Part shown: positions 22,373 to 32,986 of the stretch, one piece after another
Layout of the letters: every line of letters begins with the position of its first letter
Position numbering within the stretch: the stretch's first letter is position 1
DNA from: Anodontia alba
Lineage: Eukaryota > Mollusca > Bivalvia > Lucinida > Lucinidae
NCBI GenBank assembly: GCA_964016985.1
Contig: OZ024823.1
Coordinates: 27,949,716 to 28,013,715, forward strand
DNA: 64,000 nucleotides
Reading direction: 5' to 3'
Position numbers and translations under genes: made by a program
The notes under the pieces: generated by a model
Told to the model about the DNA's origin: nothing
Database searches by the model: none
Seen by the model: the letters and a program-made list of their open reading frames with translations, nothing else

Positions 22373-22581
22373 GTCTCACATGGAGCGCAGTTTTCTTTAT
22401 GATACCCATGCCGAAACTGTAGAGTGTACGTATCCCATATGAATATTACATATTAATATATAGGTCAAAGCGATAGGCCAGTTTCTGAGTTACCAAACAT
22501 ATATTATATAATCAAAACAGAATTTACTAGTATATTCACAGATAATGCTATTCATTTACCAATATGCAAATTCAGCCTATG

Positions 22582-22995
22582 CATCACAAAAACATGGCTA
22601 TATGATTTTGACCCCCTTAAACATCACTTTTATATAGTATTTCTGCTCAAAACATAGATTGTGGGTACACGTTAGAGCCGCCTCGTTGAGGCGGCTCTAA
22701 CGAGTACACACAGTCTATGTTTTGTGTGGGTACTCGTTAGAACCACCTCACGAGGCTCAAAACAGATTGTGGGTACTCGTTAGAGCCGCCTCGTTGAGGC
22801 GGCTCTAACGAGTACCCACAGTGTATGTTTTATGTGGGTACTCGTTAGAACCACCTCACGAGGCGGTTCTAACGAGTACCTACAATCTATGTTTTGAGCA
22901 CAATTACGAAAAAATATCAATTTTTTTAATCTGAAAAATTTCATTTTTTGGTGGTAAAATTCTGAGTCTATTTAAATAGGCATGTTTTCGTAATG
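22582..22995 (+). mobile_element. MITE family E copy 11, multiplied hairpin
   Basis: Forward, 414 bp. The hairpin region is expanded into alternating partial copies: two carry GAGCCGCCTC/GAGGCGGCTC on both arms and one carries AACCACCTC/GAGGCGGTT. The left outer segment between TATATAGTA and TTTCTGCTC is deleted. Confidence 0.9.
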
Positions 22996-23047
22996 GCCTG
23001 AAAATAGGCGATACCATGCATGAACTGATTTTCAGTCAATATAATAT

Positions 23048-24902
23048 TGTAAGGTTTGGGACCCAGATTACAATATTTGTGCTAAGGCCTAGTTGTTCTG
23101 TGCCATATATGTATATTTTTTTTTTCATAGTTGTTGTTGCTGTTGAAATTCAGAATGAATCTGTGATATTGCAGTCTTTGATGGGCTCAGAATTAACTAG
23201 GATATTCATTTCTTTTATTTATCATTATCATTATTTTTTTTGTTTGTTTCTTTCTAAAGCAGGGATGTCTTAGAAATGAACTTGTGTGGGCTTGGGGGGA
23301 AGGAAGAGAGCTTGAAGGGGGTGGGGGGAAGAAATTCTGATTGACTTGATTAGTGTTCTTTCTGGGACTCTGGAAAGCTAAATACCAATCTTATTTGTAT
23401 ACGGAGAACATGTGCTTGCTGCAATGCCTCAGATTCATTGAAGAATTTCCTTATTTATCATGCATTCTGCTGTTTAGCACCTACCTAATGCAGAAAATAG
23501 CTTGTGAGGAGTTGAACTGTCTGTGATTCTCATCTTGTCATGTTAAATTTACAAGTAATCCTGTACTGTTTTGGTTGCTTTACTTTCAGTTTTATGTATT
23601 GATCCTCCATTTTTGCTGTAATTACTCTAAAACATTCGGTGTTATGGTATAAAAATAGACTAGTTGCACTGTATATATAGGTCATCTGAGGTCATTCAGC
23701 AGACTATCAATACGGAAGAATTCACTTTCATCTTTCAACATAAATAACTCTAAAATTACAAGTTTGTTTTCAAAACTTTTTCCAGGTTAGAAAGAAAGAT
23801 GTTTTTAGAATTTTTTTCTTTGGTTTTAATGTTGGAAGCCATTCAACTTTTTAGAGTTTTACAAGTTTAAAGTGGTTGGGGGGTGTTCTTCAGAGCATTT
23901 TCCCACAAGAATCCTTGCGGGAGCCTGTCGTGGGATCATGTGGGGAGAGGCTTGTGGGGTATTTCTGTGGGAAAATGGGGATGTGTGGGATGGAAAAAGC
24001 TGTGGGATATAAATAGCTTCCAACGGAGCTGTGTGGGGGACTTCACATTTGACACCATAGGGTTCACTTCAGTTTTAAAGGTGTTTATTTATTTAAATTT
24101 TATTTCAAATATTACTGGGGTCCAAATTAGTTGGGAGTAAATGAAACATTTAATTAAGAATAGATTATTTTTTTTTATGCATCTGCCTGTCTAAATTCCC
24201 ATTTTTTTTTAGTGATTTTATTTATTTATTTTATTTTATTTTTTTTCCCTTCTTCTCCTTTAACAAGCATTTAAATCTGATTTTTTTTTATTATCATTTC
24301 ATCAGTAGTAGTCACCTTTGCCACATATTTGTTTGTTCATATGTTTCTTGAAAGGTGCTAAATATTAGAATCCAAGAATACTGATGTGTTTGAGATAGTT
24401 AATAGATAATATCTTAAGATCTGTTTGGGAGCTCAGCCAGTCAGTTAAAGCAAGGTTTTAAATTACCAATATTCTTGATCTCACCAAATAAATCATTGAA
24501 CTGTACCTGCATCTTAAGTTTTGATTTCCATTCCTTCCTTTGCAACCCAAAGTGATCCAACAACCAAAAATTCTGTTTATTCTATCATGTTGAAGTCCAG
24601 TCTACTACTATAAGTAGACTAGTGATATATATAAAATACATATAAGATAGACAGGCTGTCTGATGTCTGTCAGTGGCCATCATCTGGAATTTAGTTTATA
24701 ATTCGGCAGACAGGCTGAGGGCATACATTAGGTCTAGCCAACTCCTTGTCTGTCGATGCTATATTCTGTCGACAGGCCGCCTGCTGGTGACTGACAATTC
24801 ACGCTACCACTTTTCTGTCAGTCGCCGGGCTTTCTGTCAGTCGACAGCAGCAGTCAAACCATATCGAGTCAATTAAAGTCCTAAAACCCTCGGCACGTTA
24901 CA
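23048..24902 (+). repeat. 5' LTR of the Gypsy element
   Basis: 1855 bp, TG...CA ends. Contains TATA-like TATATATAAAA at 24626-24636, preceded by a perfect 8-bp stem AGTCTACT/AGTAGACT (24600-24621), and an AATAAA near 24487. Differences seen from the 3' LTR: a T-run length change near 24210, and substitutions near 24295, 24324, 24590 and 24791. Confidence 0.96.
24626..24636 (+). promoter_or_regulatory. Candidate TATA box in 5' LTR
   Basis: TATATATAAAA, 266 bp before the LTR end. Inferred U3/R boundary would lie about 30 bp downstream; a second TATA-like site is at about 23670. Confidence 0.35.
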
Positions 24903-24908
24903 TATTTT

Positions 24909-24926
24909 TGGTGGGCACAGCGGTGG
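24909..24926 (+). promoter_or_regulatory. Candidate primer binding site
   Basis: TGGTGGGCACAGCGGTGG starts 6 nt after the 5' LTR and begins with the TGG complementary to a tRNA CCA end. I could not assign the tRNA. Confidence 0.5.
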
Positions 24927-25056
24927 GATTGTAGTAATCCTATGATCCAGTGAAACGAATTTCTGCGTCTCAAATTTAATAATAATAATAAAAAAAAAAA
25001 AAAAAAACACACATGCACATACACTGATACTCCTGCTTTTGTGGAACCTTATCAAA

Positions 25057-27123
25057 ATGGGTAGAAAACGTCAAAACAGAAGACAAAATGTAGATTTTGT
25101 TGATTCTGAAATATCTCTAAACAATGGTGAGGCATCTTCAGGCTCAGAATCTGAGAGCTCCATTGTTTCTGGGACAAAAAGTAAAACAGTGGCTGGTGAG
25201 AAATCTAGTTCTCATGTTCTTGATGGGCACAAAGAGATCAATCAAGGCCCCATGGCATACCAAAGTGTGAGCATTGAGAGCAATTCACATATGAATAACA
25301 GAGACCTTACCCACAGTTCACAAGCAACAAACCCAACACAAACACAAGATCACAGCACCACTCCAGGGTCTGGTGATGATTCAAATGTCCAGAAAAGTGA
25401 TGATTTAGGCAACTTGAGCACTATGTTCCAGAGTTTCTTAAAGCATATTGATCAGCAAAATGAGACACAGAGAAGATCATTGAGAGAGTGTTTGTCTGGT
25501 GTGGCTAGCACTGTAAGAGAGAATAGTGCATCAATGAGTGAATGCATGATCAGTGCCACTAATATGATGAAAGAATGTATGATGGGAATGGCAAATCTGA
25601 TAAAGGAAAACAGTTCACAAATACTGCAAGGGGTTCAGGATTTAAGTGGCAAAGTTGAAGCCATTTCCACCAATTCAGGCATCAGTGCTGAAGTAACAAG
25701 GGAAGCAACTCTTGGTGTCACAACTGATAGTTACTCTTCTGCAGTTACCTCCCTTATCTCAACACCTACTTTTTCTGTTGTAAATGCCACAACCAATTTT
25801 CCCACAACAACCAATGTATCTCACACAAATTTGTCATTGATGTCACAGCTTGGCAGTAGTCATCAGCCACCATCTTTACCCCATATCTCAAGTATACCAG
25901 TATCTGCTTTACCAGTGTTAAGCACCAATGACACTAGTTCTAGGGCAGATTGCAACACTAGCTCAAATAATAAATTTGTTAAACTCCCTGCCTTCACTGG
26001 TAACTCCAAGGACAATTGGAAGGTTTGGTATTCCAGGTTCAATACTGTGGCTGATTTGAACCATTGGGATGAAAAGACCCGCCTCAGTGAGCTAATACAG
26101 AGACTACAAGGTACAGCAGCAGACTTTGTGTTTGATGAAATTTCATCAGATAGCATTAAAAGCTATGAAGGCCTTGTTAGAGAACTACATCTGAGATTCC
26201 AGTCAGTAGAAACTTGTAAGACTTACAAGGTTCAATTTGCCAAACGGGTACAGCATTTTGGTGAGTCAGTAGAGGAATATGCTGCTGAGTTGAAAAGGCT
26301 CTATGACAAGGCGTACCCCTGTAAAAATCGTGAAATGCGACAACAACTGCTTTTACAACAATTTTTGACAGGATTGCGGGATAAGCAAGCCAAGTTTGCC
26401 GTTGAGTACTTCAAGGAACCCAACTCCATTGAGGATGCCGTACATAATGTGATAACATATATGGAGGCCCAGCATGGACAACTTTCTGAAGCCCGGGGCT
26501 ACAACAAACATCGCTCTAAGACTGTGCAGTTTTTGGATACTGATAATGATGATAATGGTAATGATGATGAGGATTATGAAGGGACTGACTTTCCCTCCCT
26601 ACCTTACTCTTCTGTTAAAAGGAGGAAAAACAAGCAAACAGTCAGGAAGATAAAGACTGACACCTCTAAGGGCTCAAGCAACCAGCAAAATCTTACTGAG
26701 TCTACAAAAGCAGATAATTCTGAGATGCTGCAGAAAATCCTAACTTTCATGGAACAAATAAGTTCAGACTCAGTCAGCAAGAAAACACTTACTCCACAAA
26801 GCTTTATATCCACTGACCATTCTCAAACCCCAAAGTCGAATGCTGTCCAAGGTAGCACAAGTTACACACAAAATCAGGTCACAGGGTCTCAAGGTCAAGG
26901 TCAAAGTCAGAATAGAGGTCAAGGCTATAATAGAGATCAAGGGGATTTTGCCAACTTACAATGCTACTACTGTCACGAGCTTGGTCATATAAAACGGAGA
27001 TGCCCTATATTGAAAGCTGAACAGGAACAGGGTTTACCGTCTGTTCAGCAAAGAAGTCTTAAGTCTGGCATTCCCTTCTATAATCAGTCCCAGCCAGGCC
27101 GAAATAATATTGCTTTAAACTAG
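25057..27123 (+). CDS. gag: Gag polyprotein of the Gypsy element
   Basis: 688 codons from the first ATG (25057) to TAG at 27121-27123. N-terminal 300 residues are Ser/Thr/Gln-rich and probably disordered. A capsid-type retrotransposon Gag domain follows at about residues 305-480 (KLPAFTGNSKDNWKVWYSRF ... VEEYAAELKRLYDKAYP). A charged linker with an Asp-rich run (DTDNDDNGNDDEDYEG) is next. One CCHC zinc knuckle, CYYCHELGHIKRRC, lies at about residues 636-649. Gag binds and packages element RNA into virus-like particles (family knowledge). The last sense codons TTA AAC before TAG form the slippery site used to reach pol. Confidence 0.93.
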   Translation: MGRKRQNRRQNVDFVDSEISLNNGEASSGSESESSIVSGTKSKTVAGEKSSSHVLDGHKEINQGPMAYQSVSIESNSHMNNRDLTHSSQATNPTQTQDHSTTPGSGDDSNVQKSDDLGNLSTMFQSFLKHIDQQNETQRRSLRECLSGVASTVRENSASMSECMISATNMMKECMMGMANLIKENSSQILQGVQDLSGKVEAISTNSGISAEVTREATLGVTTDSYSSAVTSLISTPTFSVVNATTNFPTTTNVSHTNLSLMSQLGSSHQPPSLPHISSIPVSALPVLSTNDTSSRADCNTSSNNKFVKLPAFTGNSKDNWKVWYSRFNTVADLNHWDEKTRLSELIQRLQGTAADFVFDEISSDSIKSYEGLVRELHLRFQSVETCKTYKVQFAKRVQHFGESVEEYAAELKRLYDKAYPCKNREMRQQLLLQQFLTGLRDKQAKFAVEYFKEPNSIEDAVHNVITYMEAQHGQLSEARGYNKHRSKTVQFLDTDNDDNGNDDEDYEGTDFPSLPYSSVKRRKNKQTVRKIKTDTSKGSSNQQNLTESTKADNSEMLQKILTFMEQISSDSVSKKTLTPQSFISTDHSQTPKSNAVQGSTSYTQNQVTGSQGQGQSQNRGQGYNRDQGDFANLQCYYCHELGHIKRRCPILKAEQEQGLPSVQQRSLKSGIPFYNQSQPGRNNIALN
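27114..27120 (+). promoter_or_regulatory. -1 ribosomal frameshift site T TTA AAC
   Basis: Heptamer X XXY YYZ in the exact register: gag codons TTA AAC are followed at once by the gag stop TAG, and slipping back one base continues CTA GAA AGG ACC into the open pol frame. A GC-rich stretch (27129-27157) downstream could form a stimulatory structure. Confidence 0.85.
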
Positions 27124-30100
27124 AAAGGACCGGCTTGTTTGGCCAACAGGCGGGCCCTAAAAATGTAGGCCAAAAGTCACCATCTTGTAATGAACCATTA
27201 ACTCATGAGACCATGCTCAGTCAAGTCTCTAGCCTGATAAATACTAGAAATGCTAAAAAGTTAGTTGAAAAAGGGGTCTTACAAACTGAGCATGGAAAAT
27301 GTCCCTCCAAATCCCTAATGCCTGTGAGCCAAGATGAAAAGAACAATTACTGTGTAGATCCTTCATCACAGGAAACTGCAGAAAAGTCTTCACTAAAGGC
27401 TTCTCAAGATGGGAAAATCTCCAAAAGACCACCTGAGGCTTCTTTAGAAAGGCACTGTGACCATGAACAAACCAGCACAGACAAACTAAGTCCCAAGTCA
27501 GAATCCAAATGCAAAGAGGTGTCATCTCCAGTGATTTCGGCTGCTGTGATGCCATCCGGTCTCACCAGCTGTCCTAAGACCTCGCTTTCAACCTCAGACA
27601 GTAAGTGTTCGAGCCCTATATTAAAACGAGTTCTGCACAGCGATGGGTTTTACTTGGATGCTGAAGTTGAGGGCGTGAACATTCTATTCACCATAGACAC
27701 TGGAGCCACTAAAACAATAATTTCAGAAAAGGTATATAACTCTATCCCTGAAGCTTGTAGGCCACAGTTAAAGCAAAGTGCTATACTGAGTGACGCAGCT
27801 GGGCAGCCTCTATCCCAATTAGGAACAGCCATATTTTCGGTTAAACTCCCATCTGGGGTGAACTTTGCCTGTGAAATGATCGTTGCTAATATTGAAGATG
27901 AAGGATTATTGGGCCATGATCTTTTGATGGAAGGAGATGCTGAAATTTTATATAAGGCAGGTGCCATACAGTTTATGGGGGTTCAAATCCCTTTTAAACA
28001 AGTTGAAGGCCCCTCAAAAGTAAGGAAAATAAGGACTGCTGATCATTTTATCATACCCCCAAACAGCGAGATGATTATTGATGCTTTCATAGACAGATGG
28101 GAGGGTGATGATGATCTTGAGCCTATGATTGTTCTAGAACCTAGCTCTAGCGTCCATGATAGATATGGACTGATAATGGCTGCTACCCTCAGTGACCTGA
28201 AATCCAAGGTCACCCATAGTGTTCGATTATTAAACCCAAGTCCTGAGGAGGTCTCTATCAATCAGGATGTAATTCTTGGTACAGCTGAATCCGTAGAATC
28301 AGTACTAACTCTACATGAGATGGAAAATATTAATCACAACAAATTGGTAAAAAGCAAGCTGAACAATGATTCATCTGACAGTAATGGTACTCCACCTAAA
28401 GTCCGAAAAATCAATGAAAACCACACCAACACTGTTCCTGAACACCTACATGATCTGTTCCAGAAAGCATGCACTGGTAGAGCTGAGGAAGAAAAACAAC
28501 AGATTGCAAAGACACTCACTGATTTTCAAGACACCTTCTCCAAGGATGAATTTGATTTAGGGTATACCAATCTGATAGAGCATACAATTGATGTGGGCGA
28601 TCATAAACCAATCAAACAAGCACCGAGGAGGGTCCCAGTAGCATTTGCCTCTGAAGAGGAAAAGGTTATAAAACAACTTGAACAACAGGGTATCATCCGA
28701 AAAAGTACATCCCCTTGGGCAAGCCCTATCTGTCTGGTGAGAAAAAAATCTGGGAAGATAAGACCATGTGTTGATTATCGCCGTCTGAATGAAATAACCC
28801 AAAAAGATGCCTTTCCACTTCCACGAATTAATGATTGCCTCGACAGTGTTGCTGGAGCTAAGCTCTTTAGCACTTTTGATCTCACATCGGGGTTTCACCA
28901 AATTGCCATTAAGGAAAGTGACATTCCTAAAACAGCTTTTTGCACAAAATATGGACTATACGAATATCTTACAATGCCTATGGGAATGACTAACAGTCCT
29001 GCTGTTTTCCAGCGATTAATGGAACTAGTTTTAACTGGTTTACAATGGCATACCTGTCTTATTTACCTTGATGATGTTTTAGTGTTTGGGTCAAATTTTG
29101 ATGAACACATGCAAAGAGTTGAACAAATTCTGCTACGCATTAGGGAAGCAGGCCTAAAACTGAAGCCTGAAAAATGTCAATTTTTGCAAACCAGTGTTAA
29201 TTTTCTAGGGCATAAAATTTCCTCAGAAGGAATCCTTCCAAATCCTGAAAATATTGCCAAAGTAAAGCAGTGGCCTGTTCCTACTACAGCTACTCATGTT
29301 CGGCAGATACTGGGACTTGGCTCATACTACCGCAGATTTATTAAAGGGTACAGTGATCTTGTAAGACCCCTAACTTTACTGACACACAAAAACAAGCCTT
29401 TCATTTGGACAGAAGCATGCCAAATCTCTTTTGAGACACTAAAGCAGAAGCTCACAAGCTCAGAGATCATGGCTTATCCCAAGGACCAGGGCTTATATAT
29501 TTTAGACACGGATGCCAGTGACACACAAATATCAGGGGTTCTTAGTCAAGTGCAAGATGGAAAAGAGAGGGTGATTAGTTATGGCAGCAGAGTTTTGAAC
29601 AAAGCTGAGCAAAACTATTGCATCACTGATAAGGAACTGCTAGCCATAAGGCACTTTGCTGAGTATTATCGTCAATACTTGCTTGGAAGGCATTTCTTAG
29701 TCCGCAGCGATCATCAGGCCCTCACATACCTCTTTAAGCTTAAAGAACCTAAAGGTCGTATAGCAAGGTGGATAGAAATTTTATCCTCGTATGATTTTAG
29801 CATTGAATACCGCCGTGGAACTAAGCATGCCAATGCAGATACCTTATCCCGGTGCCATGATCCATGGGCTTGCCAGTGTCCAGAAAGTGACAATCTAGAA
29901 TCTCTTAAATGTGGCCCTTGTCATAAATGCACAAAGAGGTTTAACGAAATGCAAGGCCATAAAGTTGAACAAAGCCAAAGCAGCACTGAAACTGAAGGTT
30001 TCAACCAGACTGCCAGAACTGTGACAACCAGGTCTCAATCCCAGCAAAACTCAGGAAGGGTTTTATCTGAAGGGCAAAGCTGGTCCTCACCAACAGAGAA

Positions 30101-31460
30101 GTCAAAGATTTGTAATTTACAAGACAAAGACCCTGATCTTTCTTTTATAATAAATGCCTTAAAATTGAAAACCAGACCCCAGCACAGGGAAGTTGTATCA
30201 TTAAGTCCTGAAGCCAGGTACTACTGGAGTATCTGGGATTCCCTTTCATTAGTGGATGGCTGCTTACATCGTCACTTTCACTGTAAAGATGGTACAGGAT
30301 CCTATTTGCAGCTAGTTGTACCAAAGACACTAAGAGATGAGATCTTGCACCAAGTGCACAACTCTATCCTATCAGGACATTTAGGAAGAAAGAAAACCCT
30401 ACAAAAACTGCTCCAACGTTTTTACTGGTTTGGTGTTAAAGAAGATGTGTTCACATGGATCCTTAGATGCGATGTTTGTGCTGCAAATAAGAAACCATAC
30501 CGAACACCCCGAGCACCCCTTGGAAAAATGCAGGTGGGCGGAACACTTGACCGATTGTCCACTGATATACTAGGGCCCCTCCCACTTACCCCACGAGGAA
30601 ATCGTTATATACTGGTAGCAACAGACCATTTCTCAAAATGGGTTGAGATAATGGCTGTTCCTGATCAGTCAGCAGTCACCTGTGCAAACAAGTTACTGAA
30701 TGAGGTAATAAGTAGATATGGCTGCCCATTAACACTTCACACTGACCGAGGACGTAATTATGAAAGCTCCATTTTCATAGAACTGTGTAAGCTCTTAGAA
30801 ATTAAGAAGACACGTACATCTGTCAGAAATCCTCGCTGCAATGGTCAGGCTGAGCGCTTTAATCGCAGTCTCTTAAGAATGATCAAAGCATACTTGAGAG
30901 GGGAACAAGAAAACTGGGACTTGAACCTTGGTTGCTTAGCAGCAGCCTATCGAGCATGTCCACACGAGAGTACTGGGTTGAGTCCGAACCTGCTCATGCT
31001 TGGTAGGGAAGTTCGCATACCTTCAGAACTGGTTTACGGTGGCCAATGTAACAATAACAGAGAGATCCACAGCTACGGAGAATATGTACAGCAATTAAAG
31101 GCAAAAATGCAACATGCACATGTGATTGCGCGGAAACACTTGAGCACTAGTGCAAAGCGACAAAAAGAAATCTATGATACAAAGCTAAGCGTACACCACT
31201 ACAAGGTTGGAGATGTGGTCTGGGTAGAAAACACAGCAGTTAAGCCTGGGTTGTCACCCAAACTTCAATCTATCTATAAAGGCCCATGTCTTATTGTACA
31301 AAAATATGATAGCCTTACATACAGGATACAGTTATCAAAAACAGGAGTATACCAAGTCTTACACCACAATAAACTAAAACCATATGAAGGGAACAATATA
31401 CCCAAATGGCTGAGGGCAGCCAGAAGTAAGTTGGCAACAACCAATGAACAGTCCAATTAA
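27120..31460 (+). CDS. pol: Pol polyprotein (protease, RT, RNase H, integrase)
   Basis: About 1446 codons in the -1 frame relative to gag, entered by frameshift at 27114-27120; no obvious own start. Domains: aspartic protease with DTGATKTII at 27696 and GHDLL later; reverse transcriptase about 28560-29260 with YLDDVLVFG (catalytic DD) at 29064; RNase H about 29490-29840 with ILDTDASD, DKELLAI and RSDHQAL; an unusual Cys-rich linker (CQCPESDN...CGPCHKC) at about 29870-29930; integrase with an HHCC zinc module at about 30340-30490, a D,D-35-E core (STDILGPLP, HTDRGRNY, GQAERFNR) and a GPY/F-like end (KLQSIYKGPCLIVQ). No chromodomain recognised after HHNKLKPYEG. All catalytic residues are present and there are no stops, so the copy looks functional. 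Confidence 0.95.
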   Translation, partial: LERTGLFGQQAGPKNVGQKSPSCNEPLTHETMLSQVSSLINTRNAKKLVEKGVLQTEHGKCPSKSLMPVSQDEKNNYCVDPSSQETAEKSSLKASQDGKISKRPPEASLERHCDHEQTSTDKLSPKSESKCKEVSSPVISAAVMPSGLTSCPKTSLSTSDSKCSSPILKRVLHSDGFYLDAEVEGVNILFTIDTGATKTIISEKVYNSIPEACRPQLKQSAILSDAAGQPLSQLGTAIFSVKLPSGVNFACEMIVANIEDEGLLGHDLLMEGDAEILYKAGAIQFMGVQIPFKQVEGPSKVRKIRTADHFIIPPNSEMIIDAFIDRWEGDDDLEPMIVLEPSSSVHDRYGLIMAATLSDLKSKVTHSVRLLNPSPEEVSINQDVILGTAESVESVLTLHEMENINHNKLVKSKLNNDSSDSNGTPPKVRKINENHTNTVPEHLHDLFQKACTGRAEEEKQQIAKTLTDFQDTFSKDEFDLGYTNLIEHTIDVGDHKPIKQAPRRVPVAFASEEEKVIKQLEQQGIIRKSTSPWASPICLVRKKSGKIRPCVDYRRLNEITQKDAFPLPRINDCLDSVAGAKLFSTFDLTSGFHQIAIKESDIPKTAFCTKYGLYEYLTMPMGMTNSPAVFQRLMELVLTGLQWHTCLIYLDDVLVFGSNFDEHMQRVEQILLRIREAGLKLKPEKCQFLQTSVNFLGHKISSEGILPNPENIAKVKQWPVPTTATHVRQILGLGSYYRRFIKGYSDLVRPLTLLTHKNKPFIWTEACQISFETLKQKLTSSEIMAYPKDQGLYILDTDASDTQISGVLSQVQDGKERVISYGSRVLNKAEQNYCITDKELLAIRHFAEYYRQYLLGRHFLVRSDHQALTYLFKLKEPKGRIARWIEILSSYDFSIEYRRGTKHANADTLSRCHDPWACQCPESDNLESLKCGPCHKCTKRFNEMQGHKVEQSQSSTETEGFNQTARTVTTRSQSQQNSGRVLSEGQSWSSPTEKSKICNLQDKDPDLSFIINALKLKTRPQHREVVSLSPEARYYWSIWDSLSLVDGCLHRHFHCKDGTGSYLQLVVPKTLRDEILHQVHNSILSGHLGRKKTLQKLLQRFYWFGVKEDVFTWILRCDVCAANKKPYRTPRAPLGKMQVGGTLDRLSTDILGPLPLTPRGNRYILVATDHFSKWVEIMAVPDQSAVTCANKLLNEVISRYGCPLTLHTDRGRNYESSIFIELCKLLEIKKTRTSVRNPRCNGQAERFNRSLLRMIKAYLRGEQENWDLNLGCLAAAYRACPHESTGLSPNLLMLGREVRIPSELVYGGQCNNNREIHSYGEYVQQLKAKMQHAHVIARKHLSTSAKRQKEIYDTKLSVHHYKVGDVVWVENTAVKPGLSPKLQSIYKGPCLIVQKYDSLTYRIQLSKTGVYQVLHHNKLKPYEGNNIPKWLRAARSKLATTNEQSN

Positions 31461-31854
31461 TATGTAACAGCACAACATGTAACTGTCAGGAATTGGAATA
31501 CAAGCTACCGTGCTCTTCTTTCTTTAAGTTCTCATCTTGTTCCTATTCATGTCTCTTAGGTCAATGAAGCAATACAGAATAATTTTCAGTAGTCGTGTTA
31601 TGTTGTGCAAGAGAACCAATTGTGAATTTGTGTTAACAATTGTCATAGCTATCTGCTGATGACATATTGTTACCACACCCTTTCATTGGCAGTGGCACGG
31701 ATTATCAGCACTGTTAACTTACTACCTGACCAAAAGAACCAGGACAGGAACGCACAAATTTTTTTTTATTCCTTTCATTCTATCACCCTGTACATTGGCC
31801 CTCAAAGAAAAATGTGTTAATTGTTTTTTTTTTATATATATATACAACCGTTAA
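31461..31854 (+). other. Gypsy spacer between pol and tandem array
   Basis: Non-coding; T-runs and a (TA)4 near 31835. No splice or promoter signal that I could support. Confidence 0.5.
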
Positions 31855-32986
31855 CACACAAGACAGCGGAAGCCATTTTAGTTACAGTTTGTGAGAACTG
31901 TTGTTTGATGAGAAGAGTCATCAAAGACAGCGGAAGCCATTTTAGTTACAGTTTGTGAGAACTGTTGTCTGATGAGAAGAGTCATCAGAAGACAGTGGAA
32001 GCCATTTTAGTTACAGTTTGTGAGAACTGTTGTCTGATGAGAAGAGTCATCAGAAGACAGCGGAAGCCATTTTAGTTACAGTTTGTGAGAACTGTTGTCT
32101 GATGAGAAGAGTCATCAAAAGATAGCCGAAGCCATTTTAGTTACAGTTTGTGAGAACTGTTGTTTGATGAGAAGAGTCATCAGAAGATAGCGGAAGCCAC
32201 TTTAGTTACAGTTTGTGAGAACTGTCGTCTGATGAGAAGAGTCATCAAAAGATAGCGGAAGCCATTTTAGTTACAGTTTGTGAGAACTGTTGTTTGATGA
32301 GAAGAGTCATCAAAAGATAGTGGAAGCCATTTTAGTTACAGTTTGTGAGAACTGTTGTCTGATGAGAAGAGTCATCAAAAGACAGCGGAAGCCATTTTAG
32401 TTACAGTTTGTGAGAACTGTTGTCTGATGAGAAGAGTCATCAGAAGACAGCGGAAGGCATTTTAGTTACAGTTTGTGAGAACTGTTGTCTGATGAGAAGA
32501 GTCATCAAAAGACATCGGAAGCCATTTCAGTTACAGTTGTGAGATATGTTGTTTGATGAGAAGAGTCATCAAAAGACAGCGGAAGCCATTTTAGTTACAG
32601 TTTGTGGGAACTGTTGTCTGATGAGAAGAGTCATCAGAAGACAGCGGAAGCCATTTTAGTTACAGTTTGTGAGAACTGTTGTCTGATGAGAAGAGTCATC
32701 AGAAGACAGCGGAAGCCATTTTAGTTACAGTTTGTGAGTACTGTTGTTTGATGAGAAGAGTCATCAAAAGATAGTGGAAGCCATTTTAGTTACAGTTTGT
32801 GAGAACTGTTGTCTGATGAGAAGAGTCATCAGACGACATTGGAAGCCATTTTAGTTACAGTTTGTGAGAACTGTTGTCTGATGAGAAGAGTCATCAGAAG
32901 ACAGTGGAAGCCATTTTAGTTACAGTTTGTGAGAACTGTTGTCTGATGAGAAGAGTCATCAAAAGACAGCGGAAGCCATTTTAGTC
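31855..32986 (+). repeat. 65-bp tandem array, 17 copies plus a partial
   Basis: Period 65 bp (one unit 64), starting at about 31861, 31925, 31990, 32055 and so on to 32964; units are highly similar. Each unit has AGCGGAAGCCATTTTAGTTA then CAGTTTGTGAGAACTGTTGT and a short hairpin TTTGATGA-gaagag-TCATCAAA or TCTGATGA-gaagag-TCATCAGA. The left T/C and right A/G choices agree in most units. It lies inside the retrotransposon between pol and ORF3. Confidence 0.95.

Noticed and set aside
23016..24140. Frames of 85 codons in the LTR
   Set aside because: They recur identically in the 3' LTR, lack motifs, and lie in regulatory LTR sequence.
31900..31990. Hammerhead-ribozyme-like CTGATGAG in the 65-bp repeats
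   Set aside because: The CUGAUGA box is present, but there is no stem II followed by GAAA; the segment simply folds back on itself (TGATGA/TCATCA).
31861..32986. CRISPR array
   Set aside because: Units are contiguous and nearly identical with no unique spacers, within a eukaryotic retrotransposon.
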